Counted from the first letter of the stretch, positions 52,495 through 61,292 are shown. The stretch: DNA of 64,000 nt from Streptomyces phaeolivaceus (GCF_009184865.1 NZ_CP045096.1:9052001-9116000), one strand, 5' to 3'. The notes: generated by a model from the sequence alone, not told the origin. Made by a program: numbers and translations.

Positions 52495-53607
52495 GCGCCT
52501 GGCCGAGGCCGTCCGGTGCGGCGAGGCGCGCTTCACGGTCGGGCGCCGAGGGACGAGCCGTGGTGCGACGTCGGCCTCGGTGAGAGCCACCAGGGCGGCG
52601 TGGTCGGGGGAGAGGGAACAGGCCGGGTCGGTGCGGGTGGCATCCCCCGTCAGGGCGTGGGCCTGGCACCGGCAGCCGCCGAAGTCCTCGGTGCGGCGCT
52701 CGCAGGAACGGCAGGGAGAGGGCATCCAGTCGGTACCGCGGTAGGCGTTGAAGGCCGGTGACTCCTCCCAGATCCAGCGCAGCGACCGGTCGGCGACGTT
52801 CGGCGGGTCCAGGCCGGGCAGCGACGCCGCGGCCGGGCAGGGCAGGGCCGTGCCGTCGGGCGTGACGGTGAGCGATACGGCACCCCAGCCGCCCATGCAC
52901 GGCTTGGGCGTGCCGGAGAAGTAGTCGGGCACCACCCAGGTGATGTCCAGGGTGCCGTCCAGACGCTTCCGTTCGCGCTCCACCACCTCGCCGGCCGCCC
53001 GGAGTTGTTCCCGGCTCGGCATGAGCGCGGCCCGGTTGAGCAGGCCCCAGCCGTAGAACTGGGTGTTGGCGAGTTCGACGCGGTCCGCCCGCCAGTCGAC
53101 GGCCAGGGCGATCAGGTCGGCCACGGCGTCGAGGTTGTGGCGGTGCAGGACCACGTTGACGCCGAGCGGGAGGCACCGCTCCTTCACGAGCCGGGCCGCC
53201 GCCAGCTTGGCGTCGAAGGACCGACGGCCGGCGATCTCGTCGGAGCGGCCGGGATCGGCGTGCTGGACGGACAACTGCACACTGTGCAGACCGGCGTCGA
53301 CCAAGGAGTCGATCCGTTCCGCGGACAGACCGTCGCCGCTGGTCACCAGCTGGGTGTACAGCCCGGCGTCCACCGCGGACCGGGTGATCTCCTCCAGGTC
53401 CCGGCGCAACAGGGGTTCGCCGCCGGAGAGATGGGTGTGCAGTACGCCGAGCTCCGCTGCCTGCCGGAAGACGTCGGCCCACTGTGACGTGCCCAGTTCC
53501 TGTGAACGTCGGGTCAGTTCCAGTGGGTTGGAGCAGTATCCGCACCGGAGCGGGCAGGCGTGGGTCAGTTCGGAGAGCAGGGCCCAGGGCGGAGCGGGAA
53601 CGGTCAT
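52483..53607 (-). CDS. pqqE: PQQ biosynthesis radical SAM enzyme PqqE
   Basis: A 374-residue radical SAM protein from ATG 53607, overlapping pqqD by 4 bp. The [4Fe-4S]-AdoMet motif is ACPLRCGYCSNP. The radical SAM barrel includes HLSGGEPLLRRDLEEI. The C-terminal SPASM part binds auxiliary clusters: PCMGGWGAVSLTVTPDGTALPCPAA and CRSCERRTEDFGGCRCQAHAL. It links Glu and Tyr side chains of the PqqA peptide, with PqqD as chaperone, the first committed step of PQQ synthesis. The tail after ALVALTEADV is a basic extension of about 30 residues not usual for the family. Confidence 0.97.
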   Translation of the reverse strand: MTVPAPPWALLSELTHACPLRCGYCSNPLELTRRSQELGTSQWADVFRQAAELGVLHTHLSGGEPLLRRDLEEITRSAVDAGLYTQLVTSGDGLSAERIDSLVDAGLHSVQLSVQHADPGRSDEIAGRRSFDAKLAAARLVKERCLPLGVNVVLHRHNLDAVADLIALAVDWRADRVELANTQFYGWGLLNRAALMPSREQLRAAGEVVERERKRLDGTLDITWVVPDYFSGTPKPCMGGWGAVSLTVTPDGTALPCPAAASLPGLDPPNVADRSLRWIWEESPAFNAYRGTDWMPSPCRSCERRTEDFGGCRCQAHALTGDATRTDPACSLSPDHAALVALTEADVAPRLVPRRPTVKRASPHRTASARRGSR

Positions 53608-53897
53608 CGCAGACAGCCTTCCGTGCGCAGCCGGTGCAGGAACGAAGTGACCTCATGGCGTACGCGGGACTCGCCGCCGGCGCCGGCGCCAATGTCGGTG
53701 TCGGCGCCGGCCGAGAGGCGTGCGGCGATCTCGTCGACGGTCCGGCTGCCGTCGCACAGTTCGAGGACGGCCCGCCCGGAGCCGTGCAGGACGACGACCC
53801 GTTCGGGGAGCAGCAGGACATCGGCCCCCCGCACCCGGTCGTGGCGCAGCACCGCCGCCGGGAGGACACGGGGCCGCCAGAGCTGTGGCTCGCCCAT
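53604..53897 (-). CDS. pqqD: PqqA-binding chaperone PqqD
   Basis: A 97-residue protein from ATG 53897, which overlaps the pqqC stop. It follows the winged-helix PqqD pattern: WRPRVLPAAVLRHDRVRGADVLLLPERVV, the Leu-rich AVLELCDGSRTVDEIAARL and a C-terminal helix VTSFLHRLRTEGCL. A small Gly/Ala insert (AGADTDIGAGAGGES) is present before the last helix. It delivers PqqA to PqqE. It is translationally coupled on both sides. Confidence 0.95.
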   Translation of the reverse strand: MGEPQLWRPRVLPAAVLRHDRVRGADVLLLPERVVVLHGSGRAVLELCDGSRTVDEIAARLSAGADTDIGAGAGGESRVRHEVTSFLHRLRTEGCLR

Positions 53898-54670
53898 CAC
53901 GGTGTCTCCCGCCGCTCCGCCCCCTGCACGCTGTCGAGCAGGCTCCACAGCACGTCGCACTTGAACGAGAGGGCCGCGAGCGCGCGGTCCTGCTGGTCGC
54001 GACTCACCGCCCACTCCTTCACCCAGGCCAGTGCCTCGCTTCCGTCGCGGCGTCCCTGGGGGACACGGCCGCGGAAGTAGGACAGACCGGCGGAATCGAT
54101 CCAGGGGTAGTGCAGCGGAAACGTCTCCAGACGGGTCAGCATGATCGATGGTGCGCACAGTTCGGTCAGGGACGAGGCAACGGCTTCGAGTCTGTCGTTG
54201 TTGCGGCAGAAGTTGACATAGCCGTCGACGGCCAGCCGGACACCGGGCAGCAGATGCCGGTGAGTCAGCAGTTCATGTCGGGCGAGACCCACCGCCTCGC
54301 CCAACCGGAGCCACTTCTCCAGTCCTCCGTCCTGGTCGGTGAGCCCGTCGTGGTCCTGGATGCGCCGGAGCCAGGAGCGACGCTGGGCGGGCAGGTGGAG
54401 CTTGGCCAGGATGTGGGCGTCCTTGATGGGGATGTTGCACTGGTAGTAGAAGCGGTTCGCCACCCAGAGCCGTAGTTCGGCGGGGCTCAGTTCGCCTTGG
54501 TGCATACGCCGGTTGAAGGGGTGGCGGTCGTGGTAGCGGGCCGTGGCCAGCTCGCGCAGCCGGGCCTCCAGTTGCTCCTCGTCCCACGCGCCGAGGCCCG
54601 GGCTGCCCGGGTCGGCCCCGCCCGGCTCCGGCCGTGTGGCGAGGGCGGTCTCGAAGCCGGTCGTGGTCAC
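53897..54670 (-). CDS. pqqC: PQQ synthase PqqC
   Basis: A 257-residue protein from GTG 54670 (overlapping the pqqB stop, GTGA). It is all-helical, haem-oxygenase-like: YHDRHPFNRRMHQGELSPAELRLWVANRFYYQCNIPIKDAHIL, RRIQDHDG, GLEKWLRLGEAVGL, FCRNNDRLEAVASSLTELCAPSIM and RVPQGRRDGSEALAWV. It catalyses the last ring closure and eight-electron oxidation that gives PQQ, without a metal cofactor. The N-terminal 28 residues are a variable extension. Confidence 0.97.
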   Translation of the reverse strand: MTTTGFETALATRPEPGGADPGSPGLGAWDEEQLEARLRELATARYHDRHPFNRRMHQGELSPAELRLWVANRFYYQCNIPIKDAHILAKLHLPAQRRSWLRRIQDHDGLTDQDGGLEKWLRLGEAVGLARHELLTHRHLLPGVRLAVDGYVNFCRNNDRLEAVASSLTELCAPSIMLTRLETFPLHYPWIDSAGLSYFRGRVPQGRRDGSEALAWVKEWAVSRDQQDRALAALSFKCDVLWSLLDSVQGAERRETP

Positions 54671-55566
54671 AGGGACACCACCATCCTGTCCTCGGCCACG
54701 CGCAGGCCCAGGCCGGCGAGCCGTTCGTGTGCGGGGTCGCCGGGGTCGACCAGCGGGTTCGTGTTGTTGAGATGGGTGTAGTAGACCCGCGCGCCGACCC
54801 GGCTCAGGCGTCCGGCGGTGCCTTCGGGACCCTCGATGGGCAGATGCCCCATCCCCGAGGCGGTGCGTCGGGAGATGCCGAGGCGGCGCGGCTCGTCCTC
54901 GTCGAGGAAGGTGCCGTCGAGCAGCACGCAGTCGGTTCCGGCGATCTCGTCGCCGAGGGCGTCGCTCCAGGCGGCGAGGGCCGGCGCGTACAGCGCGCTC
55001 CTGCCCGTCTCCGGGTCGTGCACGTTGAGTGCCGTGCTCCAGGCGGGGTGGGCCGGTTCGTCCGCCGCGTAGCGCGGTCGTTTGTCCGACAGGGGCAGGG
55101 CGCTCACCCGCAGTCCCGCGATCTCGGCCGGTTCGCCGACGCCGGTCAGTGGGAGTTCGTGCCAGGTGAGGGTGGTGTAGGGGGAGAGGATGTCGGTGAG
55201 CGGCAGCCGTGCGGTCAGGGCCTTGTGCACGGGTTCCGTGCACCAGACATCGATCCGCGCGGCCTCGCGCAGCCGCAGCAGCCCGAGGGTGTGGTCCAGT
55301 TCCGCGTCGGTGAGGACGACCCGGATCACGGGGGTGCGTTCCTGTCCGGCCCCGGGCCGCAGCGAGGGGTGGCCTTCCAGCTGTTCGGCGACGTCCGGTG
55401 TGGCGTTGGCGAGGAACCAGGCGCCCGGGTCGGCCGCGTGCACGGCCAGGCCGTCATGGAGCCGGCGGCGGGAGGGGTGCCGGCGTGCCCCGGCGCAGCC
55501 GGGGCACGCACAGTTCCACTGGGGTAGGCCGCCACCGGCTGCTGTCCCGAGAACGCGCAGCAGCAC
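54667..55566 (-). CDS. pqqB: PQQ biosynthesis metallo-hydrolase/hydroxylase PqqB
   Basis: A 299-residue beta-lactamase-fold protein from GTG 55566, nine bases after the pqqA stop. It starts with the PqqB pattern LRVLGTAAGGGLPQWNCACPGCAGAR, including the C-x-C-x2-C zinc site. The DAELDHTLGLLRLRE segment stands in for the usual HxHxDH motif, as is normal in PqqB. VLLDGTFLDEDE and GHLPIEG, then VYYTHLNNTNPL with metal-binding His, follow. It acts on the processed Glu-Tyr intermediate, probably as an iron-dependent hydroxylase. Confidence 0.96.
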   Translation of the reverse strand: MLLRVLGTAAGGGLPQWNCACPGCAGARRHPSRRRLHDGLAVHAADPGAWFLANATPDVAEQLEGHPSLRPGAGQERTPVIRVVLTDAELDHTLGLLRLREAARIDVWCTEPVHKALTARLPLTDILSPYTTLTWHELPLTGVGEPAEIAGLRVSALPLSDKRPRYAADEPAHPAWSTALNVHDPETGRSALYAPALAAWSDALGDEIAGTDCVLLDGTFLDEDEPRRLGISRRTASGMGHLPIEGPEGTAGRLSRVGARVYYTHLNNTNPLVDPGDPAHERLAGLGLRVAEDRMVVSL

Positions 55567-55575
55567 GGCCGGCGC

Positions 55576-55713
55576 CTACTTCTCGCGCAGCGAGTAGGCG
55601 GTGACCTCCAGGGCGGTGTCGACCACCGTGAAGTCGGGGGTCTGCCAGTCGGCGGACGGCTGCCCGGACGGCTGGGGCTGGTGGTGGAGCTGGGGCTGCG
55701 GTTCGTTGTGCAT
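55576..55713 (-). CDS. pqqA: PQQ precursor peptide PqqA
   Basis: A 45-residue peptide from ATG 55713, with GAAAGGCAGG upstream. The C-terminal third, DFTVVDTALEVTAYSLREK, holds the E-x3-Y pair (LEVTAY) whose side chains become PQQ. The N-terminal leader (NEPQPQLHHQPQPSGQPSAD) is Gln/Pro/His-rich and longer than in the classical 23-residue PqqA of Gram-negatives. It is the first gene of pqqABCDE. No pqqF protease is nearby, so a general peptidase must release the cross-linked residues. Confidence 0.93.
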   Translation of the reverse strand: MHNEPQPQLHHQPQPSGQPSADWQTPDFTVVDTALEVTAYSLREK

Positions 55714-55781
55714 GACGACCTGCCTTTCGAGTGGGTGACGTAGGTGTGGCGGTTGAGATGGATGTGGTGGGTGTGGAACGG

Positions 55782-55838
55782 ATCGCGGGTCCCGGGACCC
55801 GCGATGCCCGGTGGCCGCCGCCCGCCGACGGCGGCCAC
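55782..55838 (-). terminator. Two stacked hairpins after the ThuA gene
   Basis: GTGGCCGCCG/CGGCGGCCAC (55811-55820 with 55829-55838) begins 4 bp past the thuA-like stop. A perfect 24-bp palindrome around GGGTCCCGGGACCC (55782-55805) follows. They separate the ThuA gene from the pqq promoter. Confidence 0.7.
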
Positions 55839-55841
55839 ACG

Positions 55842-56834
55842 TCATGTGCAGAACGGCTTCTTGCCCATGGCCGACTCGATGCCGCCGAGGATCAGCTTCT
55901 GGAACTCGGCGGCTCCCGGGAAGGATCCGTCGGTGCTGAAGGCCTTGGCGTCGTGTCCGAGCGTGGTGAGCCAGGCGCGACCGCCGTCGTAGTACTGGCA
56001 CCAGGCGACCGCGTGGTCGTCCCCGTGCCCGGGGTGGTGGTAGTTGCCCTTGACGCCCCTGGCGAGGGTGGTCTCGTCGACCTCGGCGAGGACACGGACC
56101 CGGGTCGGGGCGGGTACGAGGTTGTACCACTCGTCGGAGAACTCCCACCTGCGCGGCAGCGACTTGGTGGAGGCGTCCTTGCTGTTGACGGTGCGGACCG
56201 TGCCGGGCTGCGCGGGACCGTGGTCGTAGAAGTTCGCGTTCCCGAGCAGACCCTCGTACCAGGGCCAGTTGTACTCGGTGCCGAAGGCGTTGTGCACCCC
56301 GACGAAGCCACCGCCCCCGCGGATGTACTGTCGCAGCGACGTCTGCGCCGCGTCGTCGAGCGTGTCGCGGCTGGTCGAGAAGAAGATGACGGCGTTGTAC
56401 TTGAACAGGGCCGCGGCCGAGGCGAGTTGGGTGACGTCCTCGGTGTAGTCGACCTGGAAGCCGTTGTCGGACCCCATCCTCAGCAAGGCCTTCTGCACGA
56501 CGTTGGCGTCGCTCACCGGAGGGTTCAGCCCGGTGCCCAGGGCGGGGCCGAGGTTGGCGTGCCGGGGGCCGGCGGTACGGGTGTACAGCAGGACCTTGAA
56601 CCCCTTGGAGGTGTCGAAGTTGCCCCAGTCGTGGTAGCAGCGCACGTCCACACCGCGGCACACGCCGTAGTCGGGGTCGCCTAGTTGCCGGGCCCCCCGG
56701 TCGCCGCCGCCCTGAGCGACGCTGAGTGTGCCGGTCGCCACCAGCGCGACCGTGATGCCGAGGGTTCCGGCGACACTGGTGAGAGCGGCGGTGAGAGGTC
56801 GGATACGGCGTCTCGGTCTGGCGGTTGTCGTCAT
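55842..56834 (-). CDS. Secreted ThuA-like domain protein
   Basis: A 330-residue protein from ATG 56834. A signal peptide (RPLTAALTSVAGTLGITVALVATGTLSVAQ) is followed by a ThuA/class I glutamine-amidotransferase-like domain: FKVLLYTRTAGPRHANLG, VDYTEDVTQLASAAALFKYNAVIFFSTSRDTLD, GGGGFVGVHNAFGTEYNWPWYEGLLG, and GHGDDHAVAWCQYYDGGRAWLTTLGHD. ThuA-like proteins act on sugars (3-keto-sugar metabolism) or are carried on larger oxidoreductases. It lies between the PQQ dehydrogenase and pqqA on the same strand, so it may act on the product of the dehydrogenase. The role is inferred. Confidence 0.88.
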   Translation of the reverse strand: MTTTARPRRRIRPLTAALTSVAGTLGITVALVATGTLSVAQGGGDRGARQLGDPDYGVCRGVDVRCYHDWGNFDTSKGFKVLLYTRTAGPRHANLGPALGTGLNPPVSDANVVQKALLRMGSDNGFQVDYTEDVTQLASAAALFKYNAVIFFSTSRDTLDDAAQTSLRQYIRGGGGFVGVHNAFGTEYNWPWYEGLLGNANFYDHGPAQPGTVRTVNSKDASTKSLPRRWEFSDEWYNLVPAPTRVRVLAEVDETTLARGVKGNYHHPGHGDDHAVAWCQYYDGGRAWLTTLGHDAKAFSTDGSFPGAAEFQKLILGGIESAMGKKPFCT

Positions 56835-56889
56835 GCGGTGGTCCTCACGGTGTCTGGTGGCGGGTGAGGTGGTGCCGGGCAGCGGTGCG

Positions 56890-58998
56890 CTACTTCACGA
56901 CGACCTTGCCGGTGCTCTGCGGCGCGGCCGGGTCGTTGTAGAAGTACTCGCCGGGGGTGTCGAACGTGTACGTGTAGGACTGGCCCGGCATGAGCAGGCC
57001 GGTGTCGAACTCGGCGTCGAAGAAGGCGACCGCGCCGTGCGCGGACCTGTTGTCGGCCGGGTTGACGAAGGTGACGGCGGTGCCCTTGGCGATGCTCAGG
57101 TGCTGCGGCGACATGGCGTTCTGGACCACGAGGTTCTCGGTGGTGCCGGGGGCGTTCTTGGCGCTGTCCCAGACGCGGCCCAGGGTGATCGTGTTCTGGG
57201 CGGTCTCGCCGGTGACGGCGGCGGTCCGGATCTGGTTGCGCCTGGACGGCGGTGTGGGTGCCGCCGCGGGCTCCACGCTCCCCCCTATCTTGAACGCCCA
57301 CAGATGGTCGCCCTTGGGGATGTCCGGGTAGGGCAGGCCGTTGCCTCCGGCGAGTACGGCGACGTACTGCTCACCGTCGATCTCGTACGTCAGCGGACTG
57401 GTGTGGACGCCCGCTCCGCACTGCCAGGTCCACAGTTCGCTGCCGTCACGGTCGTCGAGGGCGGTGAGCACACCGTCGGGCCGGCCCTGGAAGAGGACAC
57501 CGCCGGCCGTACTGAGGATGCTGTTGCCGTGTGCCAGGGACCAGTCGCCCTCCTGCCGCCAGGCGACCGTGTTGGTGCGTGGGTCGACCGCGACGAGGCC
57601 GCCGGCGAAGTACTCGCCGAGCGGGCGCGCGGTGTTGACCCGGCCGCCGTGTGTGTTGGAGTAGGCGGAGTTGATCAGGCCGTAGCCGACATAGACCAGG
57701 CCGGTGCGGTGGCTGAAGGAGGGGAAGGACCAGTCGGCGGCGCCGCCCGCGCCGGGGAACAGGATCGTGGCCCGGTCCCAGTGGACCTCGAACAGGCCGC
57801 CGGTGGGGTAGAAGGGCACCGGCCGGGTGGCCTTGTCGAAGCGCGGTGCGGTGTCGACGAAGGGCTCGCCGCCCGGGAAGGGCTGGGTGGGTGAGGTCTT
57901 CTGCGCCTTGTGCTGGGGCACCGGCCGTTCCTCCATGCCGTGCACGGGTTCGCCCGTCGCGCGGTCGAGGATGTAGTACATGCCGGTCTTGCTGCCGTAG
58001 ACGACGACCCGGTGCTTCTTTCCCTTGATCAGGATGTCGGCGAGCACCGGGGACATGACCCCGTCGTAGTCCCAGATGTCGTGGTGGACGGACTGGAAGT
58101 GCCAGCGGCGCTCGCCGGTCTTGGCGTCGATGGCGACCAGACTGTTGGCGAAGAGGTTGTCGCCGCCCCGGGTGGAACCGTCGGTGCGGGGATAGGGGTT
58201 GCCGAACGTCCAGTAGACGATGCCCAGTTCGGGGTCGACCGCGGGATGGATCCAGCACACCGCGCCGCCGGTCTTCCAGGTGTCGCCCTCCCAGGTGTCG
58301 TGACCGTACTCGCCGGGACCGGGGGCGCCCCAGAAGACCCAGGCGACCTCGCCGGTGGAGGCGTCCAGCGCGTACGCGCGGCCCCGCGCGCCGCCGGTGC
58401 TGCCCTGGGTGCCGATGTACACCAGCCCGTCCCAGTACACGGCGGCTCCGGCCAGACTGCCCCTGCCGCTGCCGTCCTCGGTCATGAGTTCGCGGGACCA
58501 GACGACCGCACCGGTCTTCTGGTCGAGGGCGTGCACCTTGTTGTCGCCGGAGATGGTGAAGGCCAGGCCCTTGCCGAGGGCGAGACCTCTCATGTTGGTG
58601 GTTCTGGTACCGACCTTCGTCTTCCACTTCACGTCGCCCGTGCGACCGTCGACGGCGAAGACGTTCTGCTGGGTGGTGGCGAGGTAGAGGACACCGTCCT
58701 GGGCGATGACGGCGCACTGCTGGTGGTTCGAGGTGGAGCCGCCCTCCAGGTTCACATGCCAGGCGCCGCCCAGCTTGCCGACGTTCCCGGCGTTGATCTT
58801 CTTCAGCGAGGAGTGGTTCTGGTTGCCGAGGTTGCCGCCGGCCTTGGGAAAGTTCCTGCCGGTGGCGGCGTGGGACTGGGTGGGCACCGGGCGGCCTAAC
58901 TTGTCCGGTGCGGCCGCCTCGGCGGTGCCGTTGTTGAGGAGGGCGACGGTGGTCGCCGTCCCGGCGGCTGTCGAGGTGAGGAAACTACGTCTGTCCAT
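56890..58998 (-). CDS. Tat-exported PQQ-dependent dehydrogenase with C-terminal cupredoxin-like domain
   Basis: A 702-residue protein from ATG 58998. MDRRSFLTSTAAGTATTVAL is a twin-arginine signal. Residues about 45-575 are an eight-bladed quinoprotein propeller with W-motifs such as AVDGRTGDVKWK, ALDQKTGAVVW and AIDAKTGERRWHFQ. N267 (FGNPYP) and D310 (HHDIWDYDG) match the metal and catalytic-base residues. D312 two residues after D310 is the extra Asp typical of lanthanide-dependent enzymes. The usual Glu ligand appears to be T201. A cupredoxin-like domain (about 605-702) ends the protein, but its C-x-H-x-M copper ligands are replaced (FYNDPAAPQST). It oxidises an alcohol or sugar outside the cell. 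Confidence 0.93.
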   Translation of the reverse strand: MDRRSFLTSTAAGTATTVALLNNGTAEAAAPDKLGRPVPTQSHAATGRNFPKAGGNLGNQNHSSLKKINAGNVGKLGGAWHVNLEGGSTSNHQQCAVIAQDGVLYLATTQQNVFAVDGRTGDVKWKTKVGTRTTNMRGLALGKGLAFTISGDNKVHALDQKTGAVVWSRELMTEDGSGRGSLAGAAVYWDGLVYIGTQGSTGGARGRAYALDASTGEVAWVFWGAPGPGEYGHDTWEGDTWKTGGAVCWIHPAVDPELGIVYWTFGNPYPRTDGSTRGGDNLFANSLVAIDAKTGERRWHFQSVHHDIWDYDGVMSPVLADILIKGKKHRVVVYGSKTGMYYILDRATGEPVHGMEERPVPQHKAQKTSPTQPFPGGEPFVDTAPRFDKATRPVPFYPTGGLFEVHWDRATILFPGAGGAADWSFPSFSHRTGLVYVGYGLINSAYSNTHGGRVNTARPLGEYFAGGLVAVDPRTNTVAWRQEGDWSLAHGNSILSTAGGVLFQGRPDGVLTALDDRDGSELWTWQCGAGVHTSPLTYEIDGEQYVAVLAGGNGLPYPDIPKGDHLWAFKIGGSVEPAAAPTPPSRRNQIRTAAVTGETAQNTITLGRVWDSAKNAPGTTENLVVQNAMSPQHLSIAKGTAVTFVNPADNRSAHGAVAFFDAEFDTGLLMPGQSYTYTFDTPGEYFYNDPAAPQSTGKVVVK

Positions 58999-59213
58999 GG
59001 TCCCTCTTTCATGGCGGGTGCCTGGCGGGCGCTGACGGACACGTCGGTGACGGTGCCGATGTGTCTCAGCTGGGGAGGGAGGAGCGAGGAGCGAGGAGCG
59101 AAGCGGATCATGGTCCGCTGTACGGTTCGAGCGATCCGTACCGTGGTTGCCGATGGGCGGAAAGCTACGTTAGGGATGTGCCACGGGTGTGACAAGGGGG
59201 GCGACGTGGATTG

Positions 59214-60026
59214 TCACGGGTCTTTCGGCTGCGGCAGCCGGGCCGGCAGCACGTTGCGCGGAAGGGGGCCCTTGTTGCGGCGGCCCTGTCCGCTCTCCTC
59301 CCAGGCGTGGGCGAGGATCCCCACGGAACGGCTGAGCACGAACAGGCCCCGGGCGAGCGGCGCGGCGAAGCCCAGCTCGGCGTAGATGACGGCCGTCGCG
59401 CCGTCGATGTTCATCGGGACCGGCCGGGCTCCGGCCCTGCGGCGGCGCAGGGCCTCCTCGACGGCGAGGGCGCCGTCCAGGAAGTCTCCGCCGACGACGC
59501 CGTCGGCGACCGCCTGCCGCACCAGGCCGAGCAGGGGGCCGCTGCGGGGGTCGACGGGGTGGAAGCGGTGCCCGAACCCGGGGAGATAGCGGGAACGGCT
59601 CTGCCATGCGGCCATGACCTCATGGGCGGCGTCGTCCCAGCCGAGGCCGGAGGTGTGCAGGGTACGGATGTCGGTGAGCATCTCCACACACTGCTGACCC
59701 GCTCCGCCGTGAGCGTCCCCCAGCATGTTGACTCCGGTCGCGACGGCGTTGTTGAGCCCGATCCCGCAGGTCGCCGCCATCCGGGCGGCGGCGATGGAGG
59801 GGGCCTGGGGGCCGTGGTCCACGCCCGCGACCAACGCCGCTTCGAGCAGGGCGGATTCCGGCGGTGAGGGCGTCGTGCCCCGCAGCATCAGCCAGATGAC
59901 GTCCACCAGGCTCGCCCTGCCGATGAGATCCTGGACCGGTCGGTCGCGCAGTTCGATGCTGCCGGGCTCGATATGGCTGACCGCCGTGGCCCACCACAGG
60001 GCGGCCTCGTCCGGGGAACTCGTCAT
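59214..60026 (-). CDS. Short citrate-synthase-fold enzyme (citryl-CoA lyase-like)
   Basis: A 270-residue protein from ATG 60026, overlapping the CoA-transferase stop by 4 bp. It has the citrate-synthase catalytic set: His in LGDAHGGAGQQ, His in LPGFGHRFHPVDPR and Asp in MNIDGATAVIYAELGF. It is only about 60 percent of the length of true citrate synthases and lacks the N-terminal part. Such short proteins are usually labelled citryl-CoA lyase. Coupled to a class III CoA-transferase, it may split or form a citryl-CoA-like thioester in an organic-acid pathway. The substrate is unknown. Confidence 0.88.
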   Translation of the reverse strand: MTSSPDEAALWWATAVSHIEPGSIELRDRPVQDLIGRASLVDVIWLMLRGTTPSPPESALLEAALVAGVDHGPQAPSIAAARMAATCGIGLNNAVATGVNMLGDAHGGAGQQCVEMLTDIRTLHTSGLGWDDAAHEVMAAWQSRSRYLPGFGHRFHPVDPRSGPLLGLVRQAVADGVVGGDFLDGALAVEEALRRRRAGARPVPMNIDGATAVIYAELGFAAPLARGLFVLSRSVGILAHAWEESGQGRRNKGPLPRNVLPARLPQPKDP

Positions 60027-61240
60027 GAGGCGGCGGCCTCTCCGGCGGACGCGGTGGCCCCGGCCACCGGGGTGGACCAGCGTCGTGCCAGCTTCCGTCC
60101 CTCGGTGTTGTGCTGGCCCAGCAAGGGTGGCGGAGCGGGCGGACCGAACGACTCCCCGTCGACGAGCACACCGCTTCCCACCACCCGGAGCGGCTGCCCC
60201 GCGCGTCCCGGGTGACTCAGCTCGGTGACGAAGCCGCGGTACGCCAGTTGGGGCTGCTCCAGGGCCTCGGGCACGGTCAGGACACGAGCCGCGGGCACAC
60301 CGGCGGCGTTCAGCTCGCGTTCCCAGTCGGCGGCCGGGCGTGCGGCCAGGGCCCGGTTCAGCGCGGTGTTGAGCTCGGCCCGGTGGCTCTTGCGCCCTTC
60401 GCGCTCGCTGAAGCGGACGTCGGTGATCAGCTCGGGGACGCCCGCGAGACGGCACAGGGTCTCGAACTGCTGTTGCTGGTTGGCGGCGATGTTGAGCGGG
60501 CCGTCCAGGGCGTGGAAGGTGCCGGAGGGAGCGGCGGTCGGATTCTGGTCGCCCAGCGGCTGTGGCGGGACGCCGCTGACGAGGTAGTTGGAGACGGCCC
60601 AGCCCATCGCGGACAGCGACGCCTCCAGCATGGAGACATCGAGTCTGCTGCCGGCACCGGTGCGCTCGCGGCGCAGCAGCGCGGCACTGATCGCGAACGC
60701 CGCCATCAGCCCTCCCGTGGTGTCGCAGACCGGGAAGCCGATGCGCTGCGGGGCGGTGTCCTCGGTCCCGGTGACGCTCATCATTCCGGTCAGGCCCTGG
60801 ACGATCTGGTCGTAGGCGGGAGCGTCACTCAGCGGGCCGGTGTGCCCGAAGCCGGAGATGGAGCAGTAGACGAGGCGTTCGTTGAGCTGGGCGAGGCGTT
60901 CGGCGCCGTAGCCCATCCTCTCCAGCACGCCCGCCCGGAAGTTCTCCAGCAGCACGTCCGTACCGGTGAGGAGTTCCTCGAAGAGGGCCCGGTCCGCCGT
61001 GTCCTTCAGATCGAGTTCGAGCGACTTCTTGCCCGCGTTCTGAGCGAGGAACGAGGCCCCGACTCCGTCACGGTTGAGCGAGGGATCGGGGCCGAGGCTG
61101 CGGGCGAGATCTCCCTGCCCGGGGCGTTCGATCTTGACGACCTCGGCACCCATGAGCATCAGCTGATAGCTGCAGTAGGGCCCGGCGAGTACGTTCGTCA
61201 GGTCCAGAACGCGTACTCCGTCAAGTGGGCGAACGTGCAT
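60023..61240 (-). CDS. Class III (CaiB/BaiF) CoA-transferase
   Basis: A 405-residue protein from ATG 61240 with AAGGAG seven bases upstream. It opens with the family motif PLDGVRVLDLTNVLAGPYCSYQL, has VVKIERPGQGDLAR and FLAQNAGKKSLELDLK, the catalytic Asp in IGFPVCDTTGGLMAAF (near residue 170), GAGSRLDVSMLEASL and GVPAARVLTVPEALEQPQL. It moves CoA between carboxylic acids. Its stop overlaps the lyase-like gene, so the two probably act in sequence: activate a hydroxy-tricarboxylic or related acid, then cleave it. Confidence 0.95.
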   Translation of the reverse strand: MHVRPLDGVRVLDLTNVLAGPYCSYQLMLMGAEVVKIERPGQGDLARSLGPDPSLNRDGVGASFLAQNAGKKSLELDLKDTADRALFEELLTGTDVLLENFRAGVLERMGYGAERLAQLNERLVYCSISGFGHTGPLSDAPAYDQIVQGLTGMMSVTGTEDTAPQRIGFPVCDTTGGLMAAFAISAALLRRERTGAGSRLDVSMLEASLSAMGWAVSNYLVSGVPPQPLGDQNPTAAPSGTFHALDGPLNIAANQQQQFETLCRLAGVPELITDVRFSEREGRKSHRAELNTALNRALAARPAADWERELNAAGVPAARVLTVPEALEQPQLAYRGFVTELSHPGRAGQPLRVVGSGVLVDGESFGPPAPPPLLGQHNTEGRKLARRWSTPVAGATASAGEAAAS

Positions 61241-61292
61241 ACAGCGTCTCCTTCCAGCGGTACCGCGCGCGGCTCCGCTGTCGGCGTACTGG

